Shown piece by piece: positions 34,355-44,322 of a stretch of 59,983 bases of DNA. The position numbers and the translations under genes were made by a program. How positions within the stretch are numbered: the first letter of the stretch is position 1; each line of letters begins with the position of its first letter. A model generated the notes under the pieces. That model had not been told where the DNA came from. It made no database searches and saw nothing but the letters and a program-made list of their open reading frames with translations. Source of the DNA: Cupriavidus sp. (lineage in GTDB: Bacteria > Pseudomonadota > Gammaproteobacteria > Burkholderiales > Burkholderiaceae); NCBI GenBank assembly GCA_031181345.1, contig JAPSLC010000032.1:1-59983 (forward strand). Direction: 5' to 3'.

Positions 34355-35302
34355 TTACGCGTAACGGTAGCCGAAAGCCGCCTCGAACATCTGACCGATC
34401 TGCTCGCGCGAGAGCTTGTAGTTCTGCGGCCCCTGGTGCGCGATCTTGATCGCGCCCATCAGACTCGCGAGCCGGCCGGTAGTTTCCCAGTCGAAGCCTT
34501 CCTCGATGCCGTACAGCAGGCCGCCGCGGAAGGCGTCGCCGCAGCCGGTCGGATCGACGACCCGCTCGGCCTGCACCGCCGGAATATTGTACTGCCGGCC
34601 ATCGGCGTGAATGGTGGCGCCACGCTCGCCATGCGTCACGATGAAGGCGCGCACGCACGCCGCCACTTCGGCGCTGCTCCAGCCGGTGCGGGACAGCAGC
34701 ACCTGGCCTTCGTAGTCGTTGACCGTCACGTAGCTGGCCAGCTCGACGAACTGGCGCAGGTCCTCGCCGTCGAACAGCGGCATCGCCTGGCCCAGGTCGA
34801 AGATGAACGGAATGCCGGCTTCGGCGAATTGCCGGGCGTGGTGCAGCATCCCTTCGCGGCTGTCCGGCGCGACGATGCCCAGCCGCGGCGCGCGTTCGCC
34901 CTTGAGCGCGTCCTGCACCTGCGACAGCTGCGACTGGCTCATCGCGCCAGGGTGGAAGGCGGTGATCTGGTTGTTCTCCAGATCGGTGGTGATCATCGCC
35001 TGCGCGGTGAAGGTGCCGGGCAGCGTGCGGATATGCTCGGTGCCGATGCCCAGTTCGCGCAGGTAGTCCAGGTACGGGCCGGCATCCTCGCCGACCGTCG
35101 CCATCACCACCGGCTCGCCGCCGAGCAGCTTCAGGCTGTAGGCGATATTGCCCGCGCAGCCGCCGAACTCGCGCCGCATGCCGGGCACCAGGAAGGACAC
35201 ATTGAGCATGTGGATCTGGTCCGGCAGGATGTGTTCGCGGAACCTGCCTTCGAACGTCATGATGGTGTCGTAGGCGACGGAGCCGCAGATCAGGCTGGGC
35301 AT
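34355..35302 (-). CDS. PfkB-family carbohydrate kinase (adenosine kinase-like)
   Basis: 315-residue ribokinase-fold kinase. The PfkB signature 1 region is EFGGCAGNIAYSLKLLG and the C-terminal signature with anion hole and catalytic Asp is VDPTGCGDAFRGGLLYG. Burkholderiales homologues in this position are annotated adenosine kinase; nucleoside phosphorylation is likely but not proven by motif. The start is MPSLICGSVAYDTIM; a longer in-frame extension runs into a CCCTCTCCC repeat and is rejected. Followed after 20 bp by the glycine-zipper lipoprotein. Confidence 0.88.
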   Translation of the reverse strand: MPSLICGSVAYDTIMTFEGRFREHILPDQIHMLNVSFLVPGMRREFGGCAGNIAYSLKLLGGEPVVMATVGEDAGPYLDYLRELGIGTEHIRTLPGTFTAQAMITTDLENNQITAFHPGAMSQSQLSQVQDALKGERAPRLGIVAPDSREGMLHHARQFAEAGIPFIFDLGQAMPLFDGEDLRQFVELASYVTVNDYEGQVLLSRTGWSSAEVAACVRAFIVTHGERGATIHADGRQYNIPAVQAERVVDPTGCGDAFRGGLLYGIEEGFDWETTGRLASLMGAIKIAHQGPQNYKLSREQIGQMFEAAFGYRYA

Positions 35303-35356
35303 GGATGCTCCAAGGAGTTTTGGTTCTGGTGGATCGCTGGTGATGCTGCTTGTTTT

Positions 35357-35388
35357 TCTCCCCTCTCCCCCTGAGGGAGAGGGGGAAC
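35357..35388. repeat. CCCTCTCCC intergenic repeat, copy C (partial)
   Basis: Only the right-hand hairpin is present: TCTCCCCTCTCCCCCTGAGG then GAGAGGGGG. It sits in the 127-bp gap between tpx and the PfkB gene. Confidence 0.7.
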
Positions 35389-35429
35389 ACGGGCGCGTGG
35401 TCAATCCCGCGCGGGGTTCGACTGCTCGC

Positions 35430-35930
35430 TTACTTCAACGCCGCCAGCGCCGCGTCGTAGTCCGGCTCGTTCTTGATCTCCGGCACCAGCTGGCTGTAGG
35501 TCACCGTGTCGTTCTGGTCGAGCACCACCACCGCGCGGGCGGTCACGCCGGCCAGCGGGCCGCTCTTGATGTCGACGCCGTAGTCGTTCTTGAACTGCGC
35601 GCCGCGCATCGTCGACAGCGGCACCACATTGCTCAGGCCTTCCGCGGTGCAGAAGCGGCCCATCGCGAACGGCAGGTCCGCGGAGATCGTCAGCACCACG
35701 GTGTCGGCCAGCGCGCTGGCCTTCTCGTTGAACTTGCGGGCCGAGGCCTGGCACACCGGCGTGTCCAGGCTGGGCACGATATTGAGGACCTTGCGCTTGC
35801 CGGCGAAGTCGGCCAGCGTCACGTCCTTCAGGTCCTTGCCGACCAGCGAGAATGCGGGCGCCTTGTCACCGGGTTGGGGAAAATTGCCGCCGACTTCGAT
35901 CGGGTTGCCGCCGAGGGTCACAGTGCTCAT
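35430..35930 (-). CDS. tpx: Thiol peroxidase Tpx
   Basis: 166-residue atypical 2-Cys peroxiredoxin that reduces lipid and other hydroperoxides with thioredoxin. The peroxidatic Cys is in [16 protein letters not shown] and the resolving Cys in [14 protein letters not shown], the Tpx-specific pair. The start [13 protein letters not shown] has AGGAGT at 4 nt; a 19-residue upstream extension is rejected. The thioredoxin-fold gene near 41 kb is a membrane-anchored TlpA type, not an obvious partner. Confidence 0.95.
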   Translation of the reverse strand: MSTVTLGGNPIEVGGNFPQPGDKAPAFSLVGKDLKDVTLADFAGKRKVLNIVPSLDTPVCQASARKFNEKASALADTVVLTISADLPFAMGRFCTAEGLSNVVPLSTMRGAQFKNDYGVDIKSGPLAGVTARAVVVLDQNDTVTYSQLVPEIKNEPDYDAALAALK

Positions 35931-36028
35931 GGTCACTCCTGGTTGATGGGGACGCGGCGCGCGCGGCCGGATGCAGCGGCGGCGCATCCCGGGGAATTCA
36001 GGGATGGTTCAGGGATGTTCGGAGATGC

Positions 36029-36883
36029 TCAGGGATAAAAGACCGACACGCGGTAGTTGTCCGCGGTCTGCCGAGTCCGGAATCGTACCTGAAGGGGCAG
36101 CTCGGCGCCCGCCTGCAGGCCCGCGGCGCCATCCGGATCGCGCGCACGGTGCGCGGGCGGCAGGTAGTCGGCCGGCATCAGCACGCGCCGCTGCAGCGGG
36201 CGATCCTGCGCATCGGTCAGCACCAATTCGATGGCCGGCAGCGCCACCACCGCGCGGCCCTCGTTGCGCAGCGTCATCGTCAGCAGATAGTCCTCGGTGC
36301 CGGCATCGGGCATCTGCAGCTGCGAGCCGTCGATGCGCAGCGCGGACAGCTGCTTCGAAGGCGGCACGCGGCAGCCCAGCGGCGCGCAGGCGGCCTCGAG
36401 CCACGGCCGCAGCGCGGGCACGCGGCCGGCCAGTTCTGTGCGCCACAGCAGTGCCGCGGCGAACAGGGCGAGCAGCGCGGCCAGCGCCGCGGCGGCGGCG
36501 CTCCAGCGCAGGCGACGGCGGCGCGCGGCTGCGCGTCGCGCCGCCAATGCGGCCTCTTCGGGCGTGCCGGACAGATCGGCGGAGAAGGGAACGGTGTCGG
36601 GCGCGGCGCCGCCTTGCCAGCGGCGCATGGCCTGTTCGCGCGCGATTGCGCTGGGGGCGATCTCGTTGGATTCGACGGCCGGCGCGCGCAGATAGCCGCC
36701 GGCGCTCAGGCTGGCCTTGGTGCCGGCGTTCGTGTCGGCCTTGGTGTCGGCGATGGTGTCGGCGATGGTGCCGGCGCCGGTGCCTGCATCCGTGCCGGCA
36801 TCGCGGCCGGCACGCTGCGACCCGGCCTCGCGCCGGGCGTCTTCAGGAAGTTCGGAAAGGTCGGCGTCAGGCGCGGGTGCCAT
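36029..36883 (-). CDS. DUF3426 domain protein lacking the usual N-terminal zinc ribbon
   Basis: 284 residues. A central membrane segment ([23 protein letters not shown]) precedes the DUF3426 domain ([25 protein letters not shown] to RVSVFYP). In Burkholderiales this gene after prmA normally encodes an N-terminal CPHC...CGVC zinc ribbon; here no Cys pair exists and residues 28-60 are AGT/ADT repeats from a 12-bp DNA repeat. The start codon overlaps the end of prmA by 17 bp and no in-frame zinc ribbon lies upstream, so the protein seems naturally shortened. Function of DUF3426 is unknown. Confidence 0.82.
   Translation of the reverse strand: MAPAPDADLSELPEDARREAGSQRAGRDAGTDAGTGAGTIADTIADTKADTNAGTKASLSAGGYLRAPAVESNEIAPSAIAREQAMRRWQGGAAPDTVPFSADLSGTPEEAALAARRAAARRRRLRWSAAAAALAALLALFAAALLWRTELAGRVPALRPWLEAACAPLGCRVPPSKQLSALRIDGSQLQMPDAGTEDYLLTMTLRNEGRAVVALPAIELVLTDAQDRPLQRRVLMPADYLPPAHRARDPDGAAGLQAGAELPLQVRFRTRQTADNYRVSVFYP
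36720..36803. repeat. 12-bp tandem repeat, seven units, in the DUF3426 gene
   Basis: Units on the plus strand begin every 12 bp from 36720, near GTGTCGGCGATG; the central three are closest to identical and the ends degenerate. They encode the (A/G)(G/D)T(D/I/K/N)A strings of the protein. The unit is a multiple of three, so slippage would change length, not frame. Confidence 0.8.
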
Positions 36884-37778
36884 GCAGACACACCCAGCCT
36901 TCGTCGCTGCGCCAGACGCTCAGCGGCAGCCACGGCGCATAGGCGGCGGCGACCTCGTCGGCCTGCCGCTCGAGCACGCCGGAAAGCACCAGCCGGCCGC
37001 CCGGCCGTACGCGCGCGCTCAGCATCGCGGCCATCAGCTTCAGCGGGTTGGACAGGATATTGGCGACCACCAGGTCATAGGTCGCGACCCCGGACGAGCT
37101 TGCCAATGCCGCGGCATCGTCGGGCAGCGCGAAGGTCGCGCTGACCCGGTTGCGCTCGGCGTTGTAGCGCGAGGCCTCGACCGCGTTCGGATCGATATCG
37201 ACGCCGAGCGTATCGCCGGCGCCGAGCTTCCTGGCGACGATCGCCAGGATGCCGGAGCCGCAGCCGTAGTCGAGCACGGTCTCGCCGGGCGTCAGGTTCT
37301 GCTCCAGCCACTGCATGCACAGCCGCGTGGTCGGATGGCTGCCGGTGCCGAAGGCAAGGCCCGGATCGAGTTCGAGCACGACGGCGTCGGGTTCGGGGGC
37401 ATCGTGCCAGGACGGCACCACCCAGATGCGCTCGCCGATGCGGATCGGTTCGAACTGCGATTGCGTCAGCCGCACCCAGTCCTGATCCTCGACGCTGCGC
37501 ACTTCGCTGGCCGGCACCGCGCAGCCCAGTGCGTTGGCCGCGGCGGCCAGCACCAGCGCCGGCTCGGTGTCCTCGTCGAACAGCGCGACCAGCCGCGAGT
37601 GCTGCCATGCCAGCCGGGTCGGTTCCATGCCCGGCTCGCCGAACAGCGGCTGCTCATCGGGCGTGTCGGCGTCCGCGTCCTCGACCGAGACCGACAGCGC
37701 TCCGAGCTCGAACAGCGCGTCGGACCAGGCCTCGGCCTGATCCTGGGCAATCTCGATTACACATTCCTGATATGCCAC
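36867..37778 (-). CDS. prmA: Ribosomal protein L11 methyltransferase
   Basis: 303 residues. PrmA trimethylates L11 at several positions using S-adenosylmethionine. The N-terminal substrate domain is followed by the SAM fold: [23 protein letters not shown], motif [15 protein letters not shown], motif [17 protein letters not shown], and the NPPY-like [10 protein letters not shown]. Gene order accB-accC-prmA is conserved in this order of bacteria. It overlaps the DUF3426 start and lies 85 bp after accC. Confidence 0.96.
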   Translation of the reverse strand: MAYQECVIEIAQDQAEAWSDALFELGALSVSVEDADADTPDEQPLFGEPGMEPTRLAWQHSRLVALFDEDTEPALVLAAAANALGCAVPASEVRSVEDQDWVRLTQSQFEPIRIGERIWVVPSWHDAPEPDAVVLELDPGLAFGTGSHPTTRLCMQWLEQNLTPGETVLDYGCGSGILAIVARKLGAGDTLGVDIDPNAVEASRYNAERNRVSATFALPDDAAALASSSGVATYDLVVANILSNPLKLMAAMLSARVRPGGRLVLSGVLERQADEVAAAYAPWLPLSVWRSDEGWVCLHGTRA

Positions 37779-37863
37779 GCGCTTTCCCCATGCTGGCCGC
37801 CTGCCGTGGTGGGCAAGGCGGCCTTCAAACTGCCGTTACTGCTTGCGCCGGTCCGGACCGGGC

Positions 37864-39231
37864 TCAGACCTTCTCGCCCTTGGCCACGCTCTTCTGGGCC
37901 AGGCGGTGCTCCAGATAATGGATGCTCGTGCCGCCTTCGACGAAGTTGGCGTCGAGCATCAGCTCGCGGTGCAGCGGCACATTGGTCAGGATGCCGTCGA
38001 CCACCATCTCCGACAGCGCGATCCGCATGCGGGCGATGGCCTGCTCGCGGGTGGCGCCGTAGGTGATCAGCTTGCCGATCATCGAATCGTAGTGCGGCGG
38101 CACGAAATAGCCATCATACGCGTGCGAGTCGACCCGCACGCCGGGCCCGCCCGGCGCGTGCCAGGCGGTGATGCGGCCCGGCGACGGCGTGAACTTGAAC
38201 GGATCCTCGGCGTTCACGCGGCATTCGATCGCGTGGCCGCGGAACTGCACGTCCTTCTGGCGGTAGCGCAGCTTCTCGCCGAAGGCGATGCGGATCTGCT
38301 CCTGCACGATGTCGATGCCGGTGATCATCTCGGTCACCGGATGCTCGACCTGCACGCGCGTGTTCATCTCGATGAAGTAGAACTCGTTGTTCTCGTACAG
38401 GAATTCGAAGGTGCCGGCGCCGCGATAGCCGATCTTCTTGCAGGCCTCGGCGCAGCGGTCGCCGATCCGCTCGATCAGCCGGCGCGGGATGTGCGGTGCC
38501 GGCGCTTCCTCGATGACCTTCTGGTGGCGGCGCTGCATCGAGCAATCGCGCTCGCCCAGCCAGATCGCCTGGCGATGCTGGTCGGCCAGCACCTGGATCT
38601 CGATGTGCCGGGGGTTCTCCAGGAATTTCTCCATGTAGACCTCCGGATTGCCGAACGCGCGGCCCGCTTCCTCGCGCGTCATGTTGACGGCGTTCAGCAG
38701 CGCGGCCTCGGTGTGCACCACGCGCATGCCGCGCCCGCCGCCGCCGCCGGCCGCCTTGATGATGACCGGATAGCCGACCCGGCGGGCGGTGGCCAGGATT
38801 TCCTTCGGATCCTCGGGCAGCGCGCCCTCGGAGCCCGGCACGCACGGCACGCCGGACTTGATCATGGCCTGCTTGGCCGACACCTTGTCGCCCATCAGCC
38901 GGATGCAGTCAGGGGTCGGGCCGATGAAGACGAAGCCGGACTTTTCCACGCGTTCGGCGAAGTCGGCGTTCTCCGACAGGAAGCCGTAGCCCGGGTGGAT
39001 CGCCTGCGCGTCGGTGACCTCGGCCGCCGAGATGATGGCGGGCATGTTGAGGTAGGACTGCGGGGAGGGCGCCGGGCCGATGCAGACCGCTTCGTCGGCC
39101 AGCTTGACGTACTTGGCCTCCTTGTCGGCCTCGGAATAGACCACCACGGTCTTGATGCCGAGCTCGCGGCAGGCGCGCTGGATGCGAAGGGCGATTTCGC
39201 CCCGGTTCGCGATCAGTATTTTTTCGAACAT
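37864..39231 (-). CDS. accC: Biotin carboxylase subunit of acetyl-CoA carboxylase
   Basis: 455 residues. Carboxylates the biotin on AccB with ATP and bicarbonate, the first half of the committed step of fatty-acid synthesis. The start [16 protein letters not shown] is canonical. ATP-grasp features: the glycine loop [16 protein letters not shown], the active-site block [21 protein letters not shown] and [14 protein letters not shown]. It follows accB by 153 bp on the same strand. Confidence 0.98.
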   Translation of the reverse strand: MFEKILIANRGEIALRIQRACRELGIKTVVVYSEADKEAKYVKLADEAVCIGPAPSPQSYLNMPAIISAAEVTDAQAIHPGYGFLSENADFAERVEKSGFVFIGPTPDCIRLMGDKVSAKQAMIKSGVPCVPGSEGALPEDPKEILATARRVGYPVIIKAAGGGGGRGMRVVHTEAALLNAVNMTREEAGRAFGNPEVYMEKFLENPRHIEIQVLADQHRQAIWLGERDCSMQRRHQKVIEEAPAPHIPRRLIERIGDRCAEACKKIGYRGAGTFEFLYENNEFYFIEMNTRVQVEHPVTEMITGIDIVQEQIRIAFGEKLRYRQKDVQFRGHAIECRVNAEDPFKFTPSPGRITAWHAPGGPGVRVDSHAYDGYFVPPHYDSMIGKLITYGATREQAIARMRIALSEMVVDGILTNVPLHRELMLDANFVEGGTSIHYLEHRLAQKSVAKGEKV

Positions 39232-39384
39232 AGTCTCTCTCTGCGCAGCAGAAGGGCGGTCACGCCAGGAGCCGGCAACGGACGGCGCGTCGCGGCTGGC
39301 GGCCAGTGCCGCACGCCGCCACGCGAAATGCCCGCATCGTGCGGGCATGGACAGGGCGCGGGGCGCGGCGTGCCGTCTTCAGAA

Positions 39385-39846
39385 TCAGCCGATGACGAAC
39401 AGCGGCTGGCCGTATTCGACCGCCTGGCCGTTCTCGACCAGGACTTCCTTGATCACGCCGGCCTTGTCGGACTCGATCTCGTTGAGCAGCTTCATCGCTT
39501 CGATGATGCAGACGGTCTGGCCTTCCTTGACCGTGTCGCCGACGTTGACGAAGGGCGCCGCGCCAGGCGACGGCGCGCGATAGAAGGTGCCGACCATCGG
39601 CGAGGTCACGACATGACCCGCGGGCAGCTGGGGCGCGGCCGGTTCGGCCGGGATCACGGCGGGGGCGGCGGCCGGAGCCGGCGCGGCGGCGATCGCCGGG
39701 GCGGCCTGCATCTGCATCGGCTGGGCCAGCACCTGGGGCGGCGCCTTGACGATGCGCACCTTGCCTTCGCCCTCGGTGACCTCCAGCTCCGAGATGCCGG
39801 ATTCGGCCACCAGGTCGATCAGCGTCTTCAGCTTGCGCAGGTCCAT
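39385..39846 (-). CDS. accB: Biotin carboxyl carrier protein of acetyl-CoA carboxylase
   Basis: 153 residues: N-terminal [23 protein letters not shown], an Ala/Pro linker, then the biotinyl domain with the biotin-attachment Lys in [12 protein letters not shown] and the thumb-like [19 protein letters not shown] that is typical of AccB. Part of the aroQ-accB-accC-prmA run. Confidence 0.98.
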   Translation of the reverse strand: MDLRKLKTLIDLVAESGISELEVTEGEGKVRIVKAPPQVLAQPMQMQAAPAIAAAPAPAAAPAVIPAEPAAPQLPAGHVVTSPMVGTFYRAPSPGAAPFVNVGDTVKEGQTVCIIEAMKLLNEIESDKAGVIKEVLVENGQAVEYGQPLFVIG

Positions 39847-40016
39847 CTTCTATCCTCCTGAATCGGGTTGTCCGGTACCGCCCGCGATGGCGGCGGCCCG
39901 GAGAAATCATTGCGGCCGGCAATCGCGCCGCCGCGCCGGGCACGCGAGGCGGCCGGCGAGGGCGCGCACACCGGCGCGCGCCATGGGTACTGTGTCTGTT
40001 TCTATCGACGCGCGGG

Positions 40017-40505
40017 TCAGGCCCCGGGCGGCGCCTGTTCCTGCCCGAGGGCGTAGTCCAGCGCCAGCAGGTAGCCCTGCCAACCGAGCCCGCAAATCAC
40101 GCCGACCGCCAGATCGGAAAAATACGACCGATGGCGGAAGCTCTCGCGGCGATGCACGTTCGACAAATGGACTTCGACGAACGGTATCGACACGCCCGCC
40201 AGCGCGTCGCGCAGCGCCACGCTGGTATGCGTGTAGGCGGCCGGATTGATGATGATGAAATCCACCCCTTGCTCGCGCGCGGCGTGGATACGGTCGATCA
40301 ACGCGCCTTCGTGGTTGGACTGGAATGTCGCCAGTCGGATGCCTGCGGCGGCGGCGCGCTGCCCGAGGGCGGCATCGATGTCGGCCAGCGTGGTCGTGCC
40401 ATACGTCTGCGGCTCCCGCGTGCCCAGCAAATTCAGGTTCGGTCCATGGAGGACCAGCACCTGACGGTAGCGGGCGGCGCTAGGGCTTGGACGGGTATCG
40501 GTCAC
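40017..40505 (-). CDS. aroQ: Type II 3-dehydroquinate dehydratase
   Basis: 162-residue dodecameric shikimate-pathway enzyme that converts 3-dehydroquinate to 3-dehydroshikimate. Signature [21 protein letters not shown] contains the catalytic Tyr; [25 protein letters not shown] and [18 protein letters not shown] complete the active site. It heads the aroQ-accB-accC-prmA run; the 239 bp before it hold no gene and presumably the operon promoter, though no clear -35/-10 pair was seen. aroE of the same pathway lies near 49 kb. Confidence 0.97.
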   Translation of the reverse strand: MTDTRPSPSAARYRQVLVLHGPNLNLLGTREPQTYGTTTLADIDAALGQRAAAAGIRLATFQSNHEGALIDRIHAAREQGVDFIIINPAAYTHTSVALRDALAGVSIPFVEVHLSNVHRRESFRHRSYFSDLAVGVICGLGWQGYLLALDYALGQEQAPPGA

Positions 40506-40744
40506 GGCAGCTCGACCAGTTCTACGAAATTGCGCGGAGATTACCGTAGCTTAGAGGGATTTGTCTAGCACACGGTACAAGGCGGCTCCGCGAATTCCGC
40601 CTGGCAGGGGCACTGCGCGTCGCATCTGGGCGTCGTTGGCTTCCGATCGCCCGTGCGCCGGACGGTTTCGCAACAATTGCCGTACCGTTGGCGGCAGATG
40701 CCGGCAAAACGTAATCGCGCACGCGTTGGAGCGGCGATGGCGCG

Positions 40745-41335
40745 TTATCCCTTGGGCAGTACGGCCCGCAATTCGTCGGGCATCACGCGTCCCATCTTGC
40801 GCATCCGCACCACGCCGTCCGGATCGATCACCACGGTATAGGGCAGCCCGCCCGCGGCATTGCCGAAGCTGCGAGTCAGTTCCGTGCCGGCGAACCCGGC
40901 CACCGCCAACGGGTAGGCCACGGGCACCTTCTGGACGAACTCGCGAATATTGCTGGCCGAATCGATGCCGATGCCGACAAATTCGACGCCGCGCGACTGA
41001 TATTCCTTGTGCAGCGCGGTCAGGTCCGGCATCTCTTCGACGCAGGGTCCGCACCACGGCGCCCAGAAGTTGACGACCACCGTCTTGCCGCGCAGCGCCT
41101 CCATCCGGATCGGCTTGCCGTCCGCATCCGGCAGTTCGGTGCGATACAGCGCTTCGACGGCCTGGTCGCTGGCAGGCTGCGGCGAGAAGACGCGATGGCC
41201 GACGACGGCGCCGGCGATCGCCGCGGCGATGGCGATGGCGAGCCAGAACAACAGGCGGCCGCGCCGCGCCGGTTGCGGCGGCGAGGGCGGGGCGGAGGAC
41301 GTGGACGGATCGGCGTTCATAGTGGCATCGGGCAA
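40745..41335 (-). CDS. Membrane-anchored TlpA-like thiol:disulfide oxidoreductase
   Basis: 196 residues: Pro/Ser-rich N-terminus, one membrane anchor (LLFWLAIAIAAAIAGAVVGHRVF), then a periplasmic thioredoxin fold with active site WAPWCGPC in VVVNFWAPWCGPCVEEMPDL and cis-Pro in GGLPYTVVID. Family members reduce apocytochrome c or other periplasmic disulphides. A second ATG five codons in is an alternative start; neither has a good ribosome site. Confidence 0.88.
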   Translation of the reverse strand: MPDATMNADPSTSSAPPSPPQPARRGRLLFWLAIAIAAAIAGAVVGHRVFSPQPASDQAVEALYRTELPDADGKPIRMEALRGKTVVVNFWAPWCGPCVEEMPDLTALHKEYQSRGVEFVGIGIDSASNIREFVQKVPVAYPLAVAGFAGTELTRSFGNAAGGLPYTVVIDPDGVVRMRKMGRVMPDELRAVLPKG

Positions 41336-41369
41336 GGAAGACGGAGAGATGGCGCGAGATCGGCGCTGT

Positions 41370-42080
41370 TTATATGGCGTCGCCGTTGGCGACCGAGTCG
41401 CCGGCGGCGGCTTCGTCCGCTGCGATCAGCGTACGCAGCGCGCCCTCGTCGATGCGCAGCGGCCGGCCCCCGGGCTCGCCGCGGGCGCCCCGTTCGTCGT
41501 TCGCGTCGTACAGCGCAATATGGATGCCGACCGGGGCGCCCAGCTCGGCGCGGACCTCGCCGGCCAGCAGGCGCGCCTCGCGCTGCGCCGGCCACTGGCC
41601 GCGCCACAGGAAGCTGAGCGTCTCGACCTCGCCGCGGTTGGCGAAGTGCCGCGTCTCGCTGGTTTCGAAGTCCACGCCGGCGTTCAGCAGATGCAGGGCG
41701 ACGTCTTTCGGGCTGTCGCAGAAGCACTGCAGATGGATGTCGGAATGCTCGGTCGCGGTGCCGTTCAGGACTGCTCCGGCCAGGTACGGGCGGAAATCGG
41801 CCAGATCGTGCATCGCCAGCAGCGCCACGCGGCGCAGCAGCGCCAGGATGCGCGGCTGGCTGTCGGCATGGAACAGGGCCTGATAGGCGCGCACCTCGTC
41901 TTCGACCATCTCGTTGTCGGGCAGCCAGTCGCCGGCGATGCGCACGTCGCCGAGCAACTGGCGGGCGGCCTTGCGCTTGGCGCTGGCGTAGTCGGCGCCA
42001 TCCTCGGCGATCATCCGGGCGGCGGCTTGTGCGATCTCGTTGCGCAGGCGCGTCGGATCGATGGGGGTACGTCGTGACAT
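41370..42080 (-). CDS. Conserved protein with nucleotidyltransferase-like motif
   Basis: 236 residues, function unrecognised. The N-terminal half is helical (RNEIAQAAARMIAEDGADYASAKRKAARQLLG). The segment VLNGTATEHSDIHLQCFCDSPKDVALHLL resembles the GS-x-SDID core of minimal nucleotidyltransferases, followed by DFETSETRHFANRGEVETLSFLWRG, as in the degenerate nucleotidyltransferase-like proteins found beside mpl in Burkholderiales. The fold call is tentative. The start is MSRRTPIDPTRLR. Divergent from mpl, about 220 bp away. Confidence 0.7.
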   Translation of the reverse strand: MSRRTPIDPTRLRNEIAQAAARMIAEDGADYASAKRKAARQLLGDVRIAGDWLPDNEMVEDEVRAYQALFHADSQPRILALLRRVALLAMHDLADFRPYLAGAVLNGTATEHSDIHLQCFCDSPKDVALHLLNAGVDFETSETRHFANRGEVETLSFLWRGQWPAQREARLLAGEVRAELGAPVGIHIALYDANDERGARGEPGGRPLRIDEGALRTLIAADEAAAGDSVANGDAI

Positions 42081-42301
42081 CCCACGATGATACCCGCTGC
42101 CGCCGAGGCCCGGCTCGCACGGTACAATGCGGCACTGCGGCACGGTGCGGTCGCGCCGATGCCCGCGTCCCGCGCATCGTTGGCGGCGATCCCCGCGCGC
42201 ACTCGATGCCCGCCGTCGAGCCGCCGTCGCGCCCGCAAAGGCTTTCGCGCCGGGCTCGCGCCATCAACCCTCGCTTTCCATCCGGCTGTTCACCGATCCC
42301 C

Positions 42302-43693
42302 ATGCATATTCATATCCTCGGTATCTGCGGCACCTTCATGGGCGGCCTCGCCGTGCTGGCCAAGCAGGCCGGCCATCGCGTCACCGGCTGCGACGCCAAT
42401 GTCTATCCGCCGATGAGCACGCAGCTCGAGGCCCAGGGGATCGAACTGATCGAGGGCTTCGATCCGGCCCAGTTGTCGCTGGAACCGGACCTCTTCGTGA
42501 TCGGCAACGTGGTCTCGCGCGGCAACCCGCTGATGGAAGCGATCCTGGACCGCAACCTGCCCTATGTGTCCGGCCCGCAATGGCTCGGCGAACATGTGCT
42601 GCGCGGCAAGTGGGTGCTGGCGGTGGCCGGCACGCACGGCAAGACCACGACCACCTCGATGCTCGCCTGGATCCTGCAGGACGCCGGCTATGAACCGGGC
42701 TTCCTGGTCGGCGGCGTGCCGCAGAACTTCGGCGTGTCCGCGCGCGTCACGCCGTCGGACTTCTTCGTGATCGAGGCCGACGAGTACGACACCGCCTTCT
42801 TCGACAAGCGCAGCAAGTTCGTCCATTACCGGCCGCGCACCGCGATCCTGAACAACCTGGAGTTCGATCACGCCGACATCTTCCCCGATCTCGCCGCGAT
42901 CGAGACCCAGTTCCATCACCTCGTGCGCACCGTGCCGCGCCAGGGCCGGCTGCTGGTCAACGGCCTCGAGGAGAGTCTGGCGCGCGTGCTCGAGCGCGGC
43001 TGCTGGAGCGAGGTCGAGCAGTTCGGCAACGGCGACTGGCGCGCCAGCGATGCGGCCCAGGCGGCCGGGGCCGATCCCGCGCTGGACGCCTTCGACGTCT
43101 GGCACGGCGAAACCGTGGTCGGCCGCGTGCAATGGACGCTGCAGGGCGTGCACAACCGCATGAACGCACTGGCCGCGATCGCCGCCGCCCGCCATGTGGG
43201 CGTGCCGCCCGCCCAGGCGATCGATTCGCTGGGGCGCTTTGCCAACGTCAAGCGCCGCATGGAAGTGCGCGGGGTCGCCGGCGGCGTCACCGTCTACGAC
43301 GACTTCGCCCACCATCCGACCGCGATCCAGACCACGCTGGACGGCCTGCGCCGGCGCGTCGGCGCGGCCCGCATCCTGGCGGTGCTGGAGCCGCGCTCCA
43401 ATACGATGAAGCTGGGCGTGATGAAGGCCCAGCTGCCGGCGAGCCTGGAACTGGCCGACCTGGTGTTCGGCTATGGCGCCCCCAGCGGCAAGGACGCGCT
43501 GGGCTGGGACCTGGCCGAGGCGCTCGCGCCGCTGGGCGAGCGCGCCGGGGCCTTCGACAACCTGGACGCGCTGGTCTCCGCGGTACGCGCCGCCGCACGC
43601 CCCGGCGACCATGTGCTGGTGATGAGCAACGGCGGCTTCGGCGGCGTCCACCAGAAACTGCTGGACGCGCTGGCCGCGCCGGCCAAGAGCTGA
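42302..43693 (+). CDS. mpl: UDP-N-acetylmuramate:L-alanyl-gamma-D-glutamyl-meso-diaminopimelate ligase
   Basis: 463-residue Mur-ligase that reattaches recycled tripeptide to UDP-MurNAc, complementing ampD near 8 kb. MHIHILGICGTFMGG is the N-terminal nucleotide site, AVAGTHGKTTTTSML the ATP P-loop, EADEYDTAFFDKRSKFVHY the central motif that separates Mpl from MurC, and YDDFAHHPTAIQTTL the C-terminal domain motif. The upstream in-frame Arg-rich extension is rejected. yqiA follows after 14 bp. Confidence 0.96.
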   Translation: MHIHILGICGTFMGGLAVLAKQAGHRVTGCDANVYPPMSTQLEAQGIELIEGFDPAQLSLEPDLFVIGNVVSRGNPLMEAILDRNLPYVSGPQWLGEHVLRGKWVLAVAGTHGKTTTTSMLAWILQDAGYEPGFLVGGVPQNFGVSARVTPSDFFVIEADEYDTAFFDKRSKFVHYRPRTAILNNLEFDHADIFPDLAAIETQFHHLVRTVPRQGRLLVNGLEESLARVLERGCWSEVEQFGNGDWRASDAAQAAGADPALDAFDVWHGETVVGRVQWTLQGVHNRMNALAAIAAARHVGVPPAQAIDSLGRFANVKRRMEVRGVAGGVTVYDDFAHHPTAIQTTLDGLRRRVGAARILAVLEPRSNTMKLGVMKAQLPASLELADLVFGYGAPSGKDALGWDLAEALAPLGERAGAFDNLDALVSAVRAAARPGDHVLVMSNGGFGGVHQKLLDALAAPAKS

Positions 43694-43707
43694 GCGGAGC
43701 GGCGCCG

Positions 43708-44322
43708 ATGCTGTTGTATCTGCACGGATTCCGTTCCTCCCCGCGCTCGTTCAAGGCGCAACTGGTGCAGCAGCGCCTGCGCGAGCGGGGCCTGGGCCGT
43801 TACTACGCCTGCCCGATGCTGGACGTGTCGCCCGCCCGGGCGATCGAGCAGGCCGAGGCTGCGATCGCCGCGGCGCGCCTGTCGGCCTCGAGCGATCGGT
43901 CTCTTGCCATCGTCGGCTCCTCGCTCGGCGGCTACTACGCGCGCTGGCTGGGCGAGCGGCACGGCTGCCCGACGGTGCTGCTGAACCCGGCCGTGCATCC
44001 GTGGACCGATCTCGAGCGCCATCTCGGCGAGCAGCCGCTGTGGCATGGCGGCGGTTCGGTCAAGGTCGAGCGCCATCATCTGCAGGAACTGCTGGATCTG
44101 CGCGTCGATACGCTGCGCCATCCGGAGCGCTTCTATCTGCTGGCGGCGACCGGCGACGAGGTGCTCGACTACCGCGAGATGGTGGCGTCCTGCCCGGGCG
44201 CGCGCATCCGCGTGATCGAGGGCAGCGACCACGGCATCAGCGAGTTCGCCGACTATGTCGACGAGGTGCTCGACTTCTGCGGCTACGGGAACGACGCAGG
44301 CAAGGACGAAGGCAATGCCTGA
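43708..44322 (+). CDS. YqiA/YcfP-type alpha/beta hydrolase (esterase)
   Basis: 204 residues. [18 protein letters not shown] opens the fold; the nucleophile Ser lies in [13 protein letters not shown], the acid in [13 protein letters not shown] and the His in [13 protein letters not shown]. Similar to E. coli YqiA, an esterase with broad short-chain activity. Lies 14 bp after mpl and overlaps the ubiC-like start by 8 bp, forming an mpl - yqiA - ubiC transcript. Confidence 0.9.
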   Translation: MLLYLHGFRSSPRSFKAQLVQQRLRERGLGRYYACPMLDVSPARAIEQAEAAIAAARLSASSDRSLAIVGSSLGGYYARWLGERHGCPTVLLNPAVHPWTDLERHLGEQPLWHGGGSVKVERHHLQELLDLRVDTLRHPERFYLLAATGDEVLDYREMVASCPGARIRVIEGSDHGISEFADYVDEVLDFCGYGNDAGKDEGNA

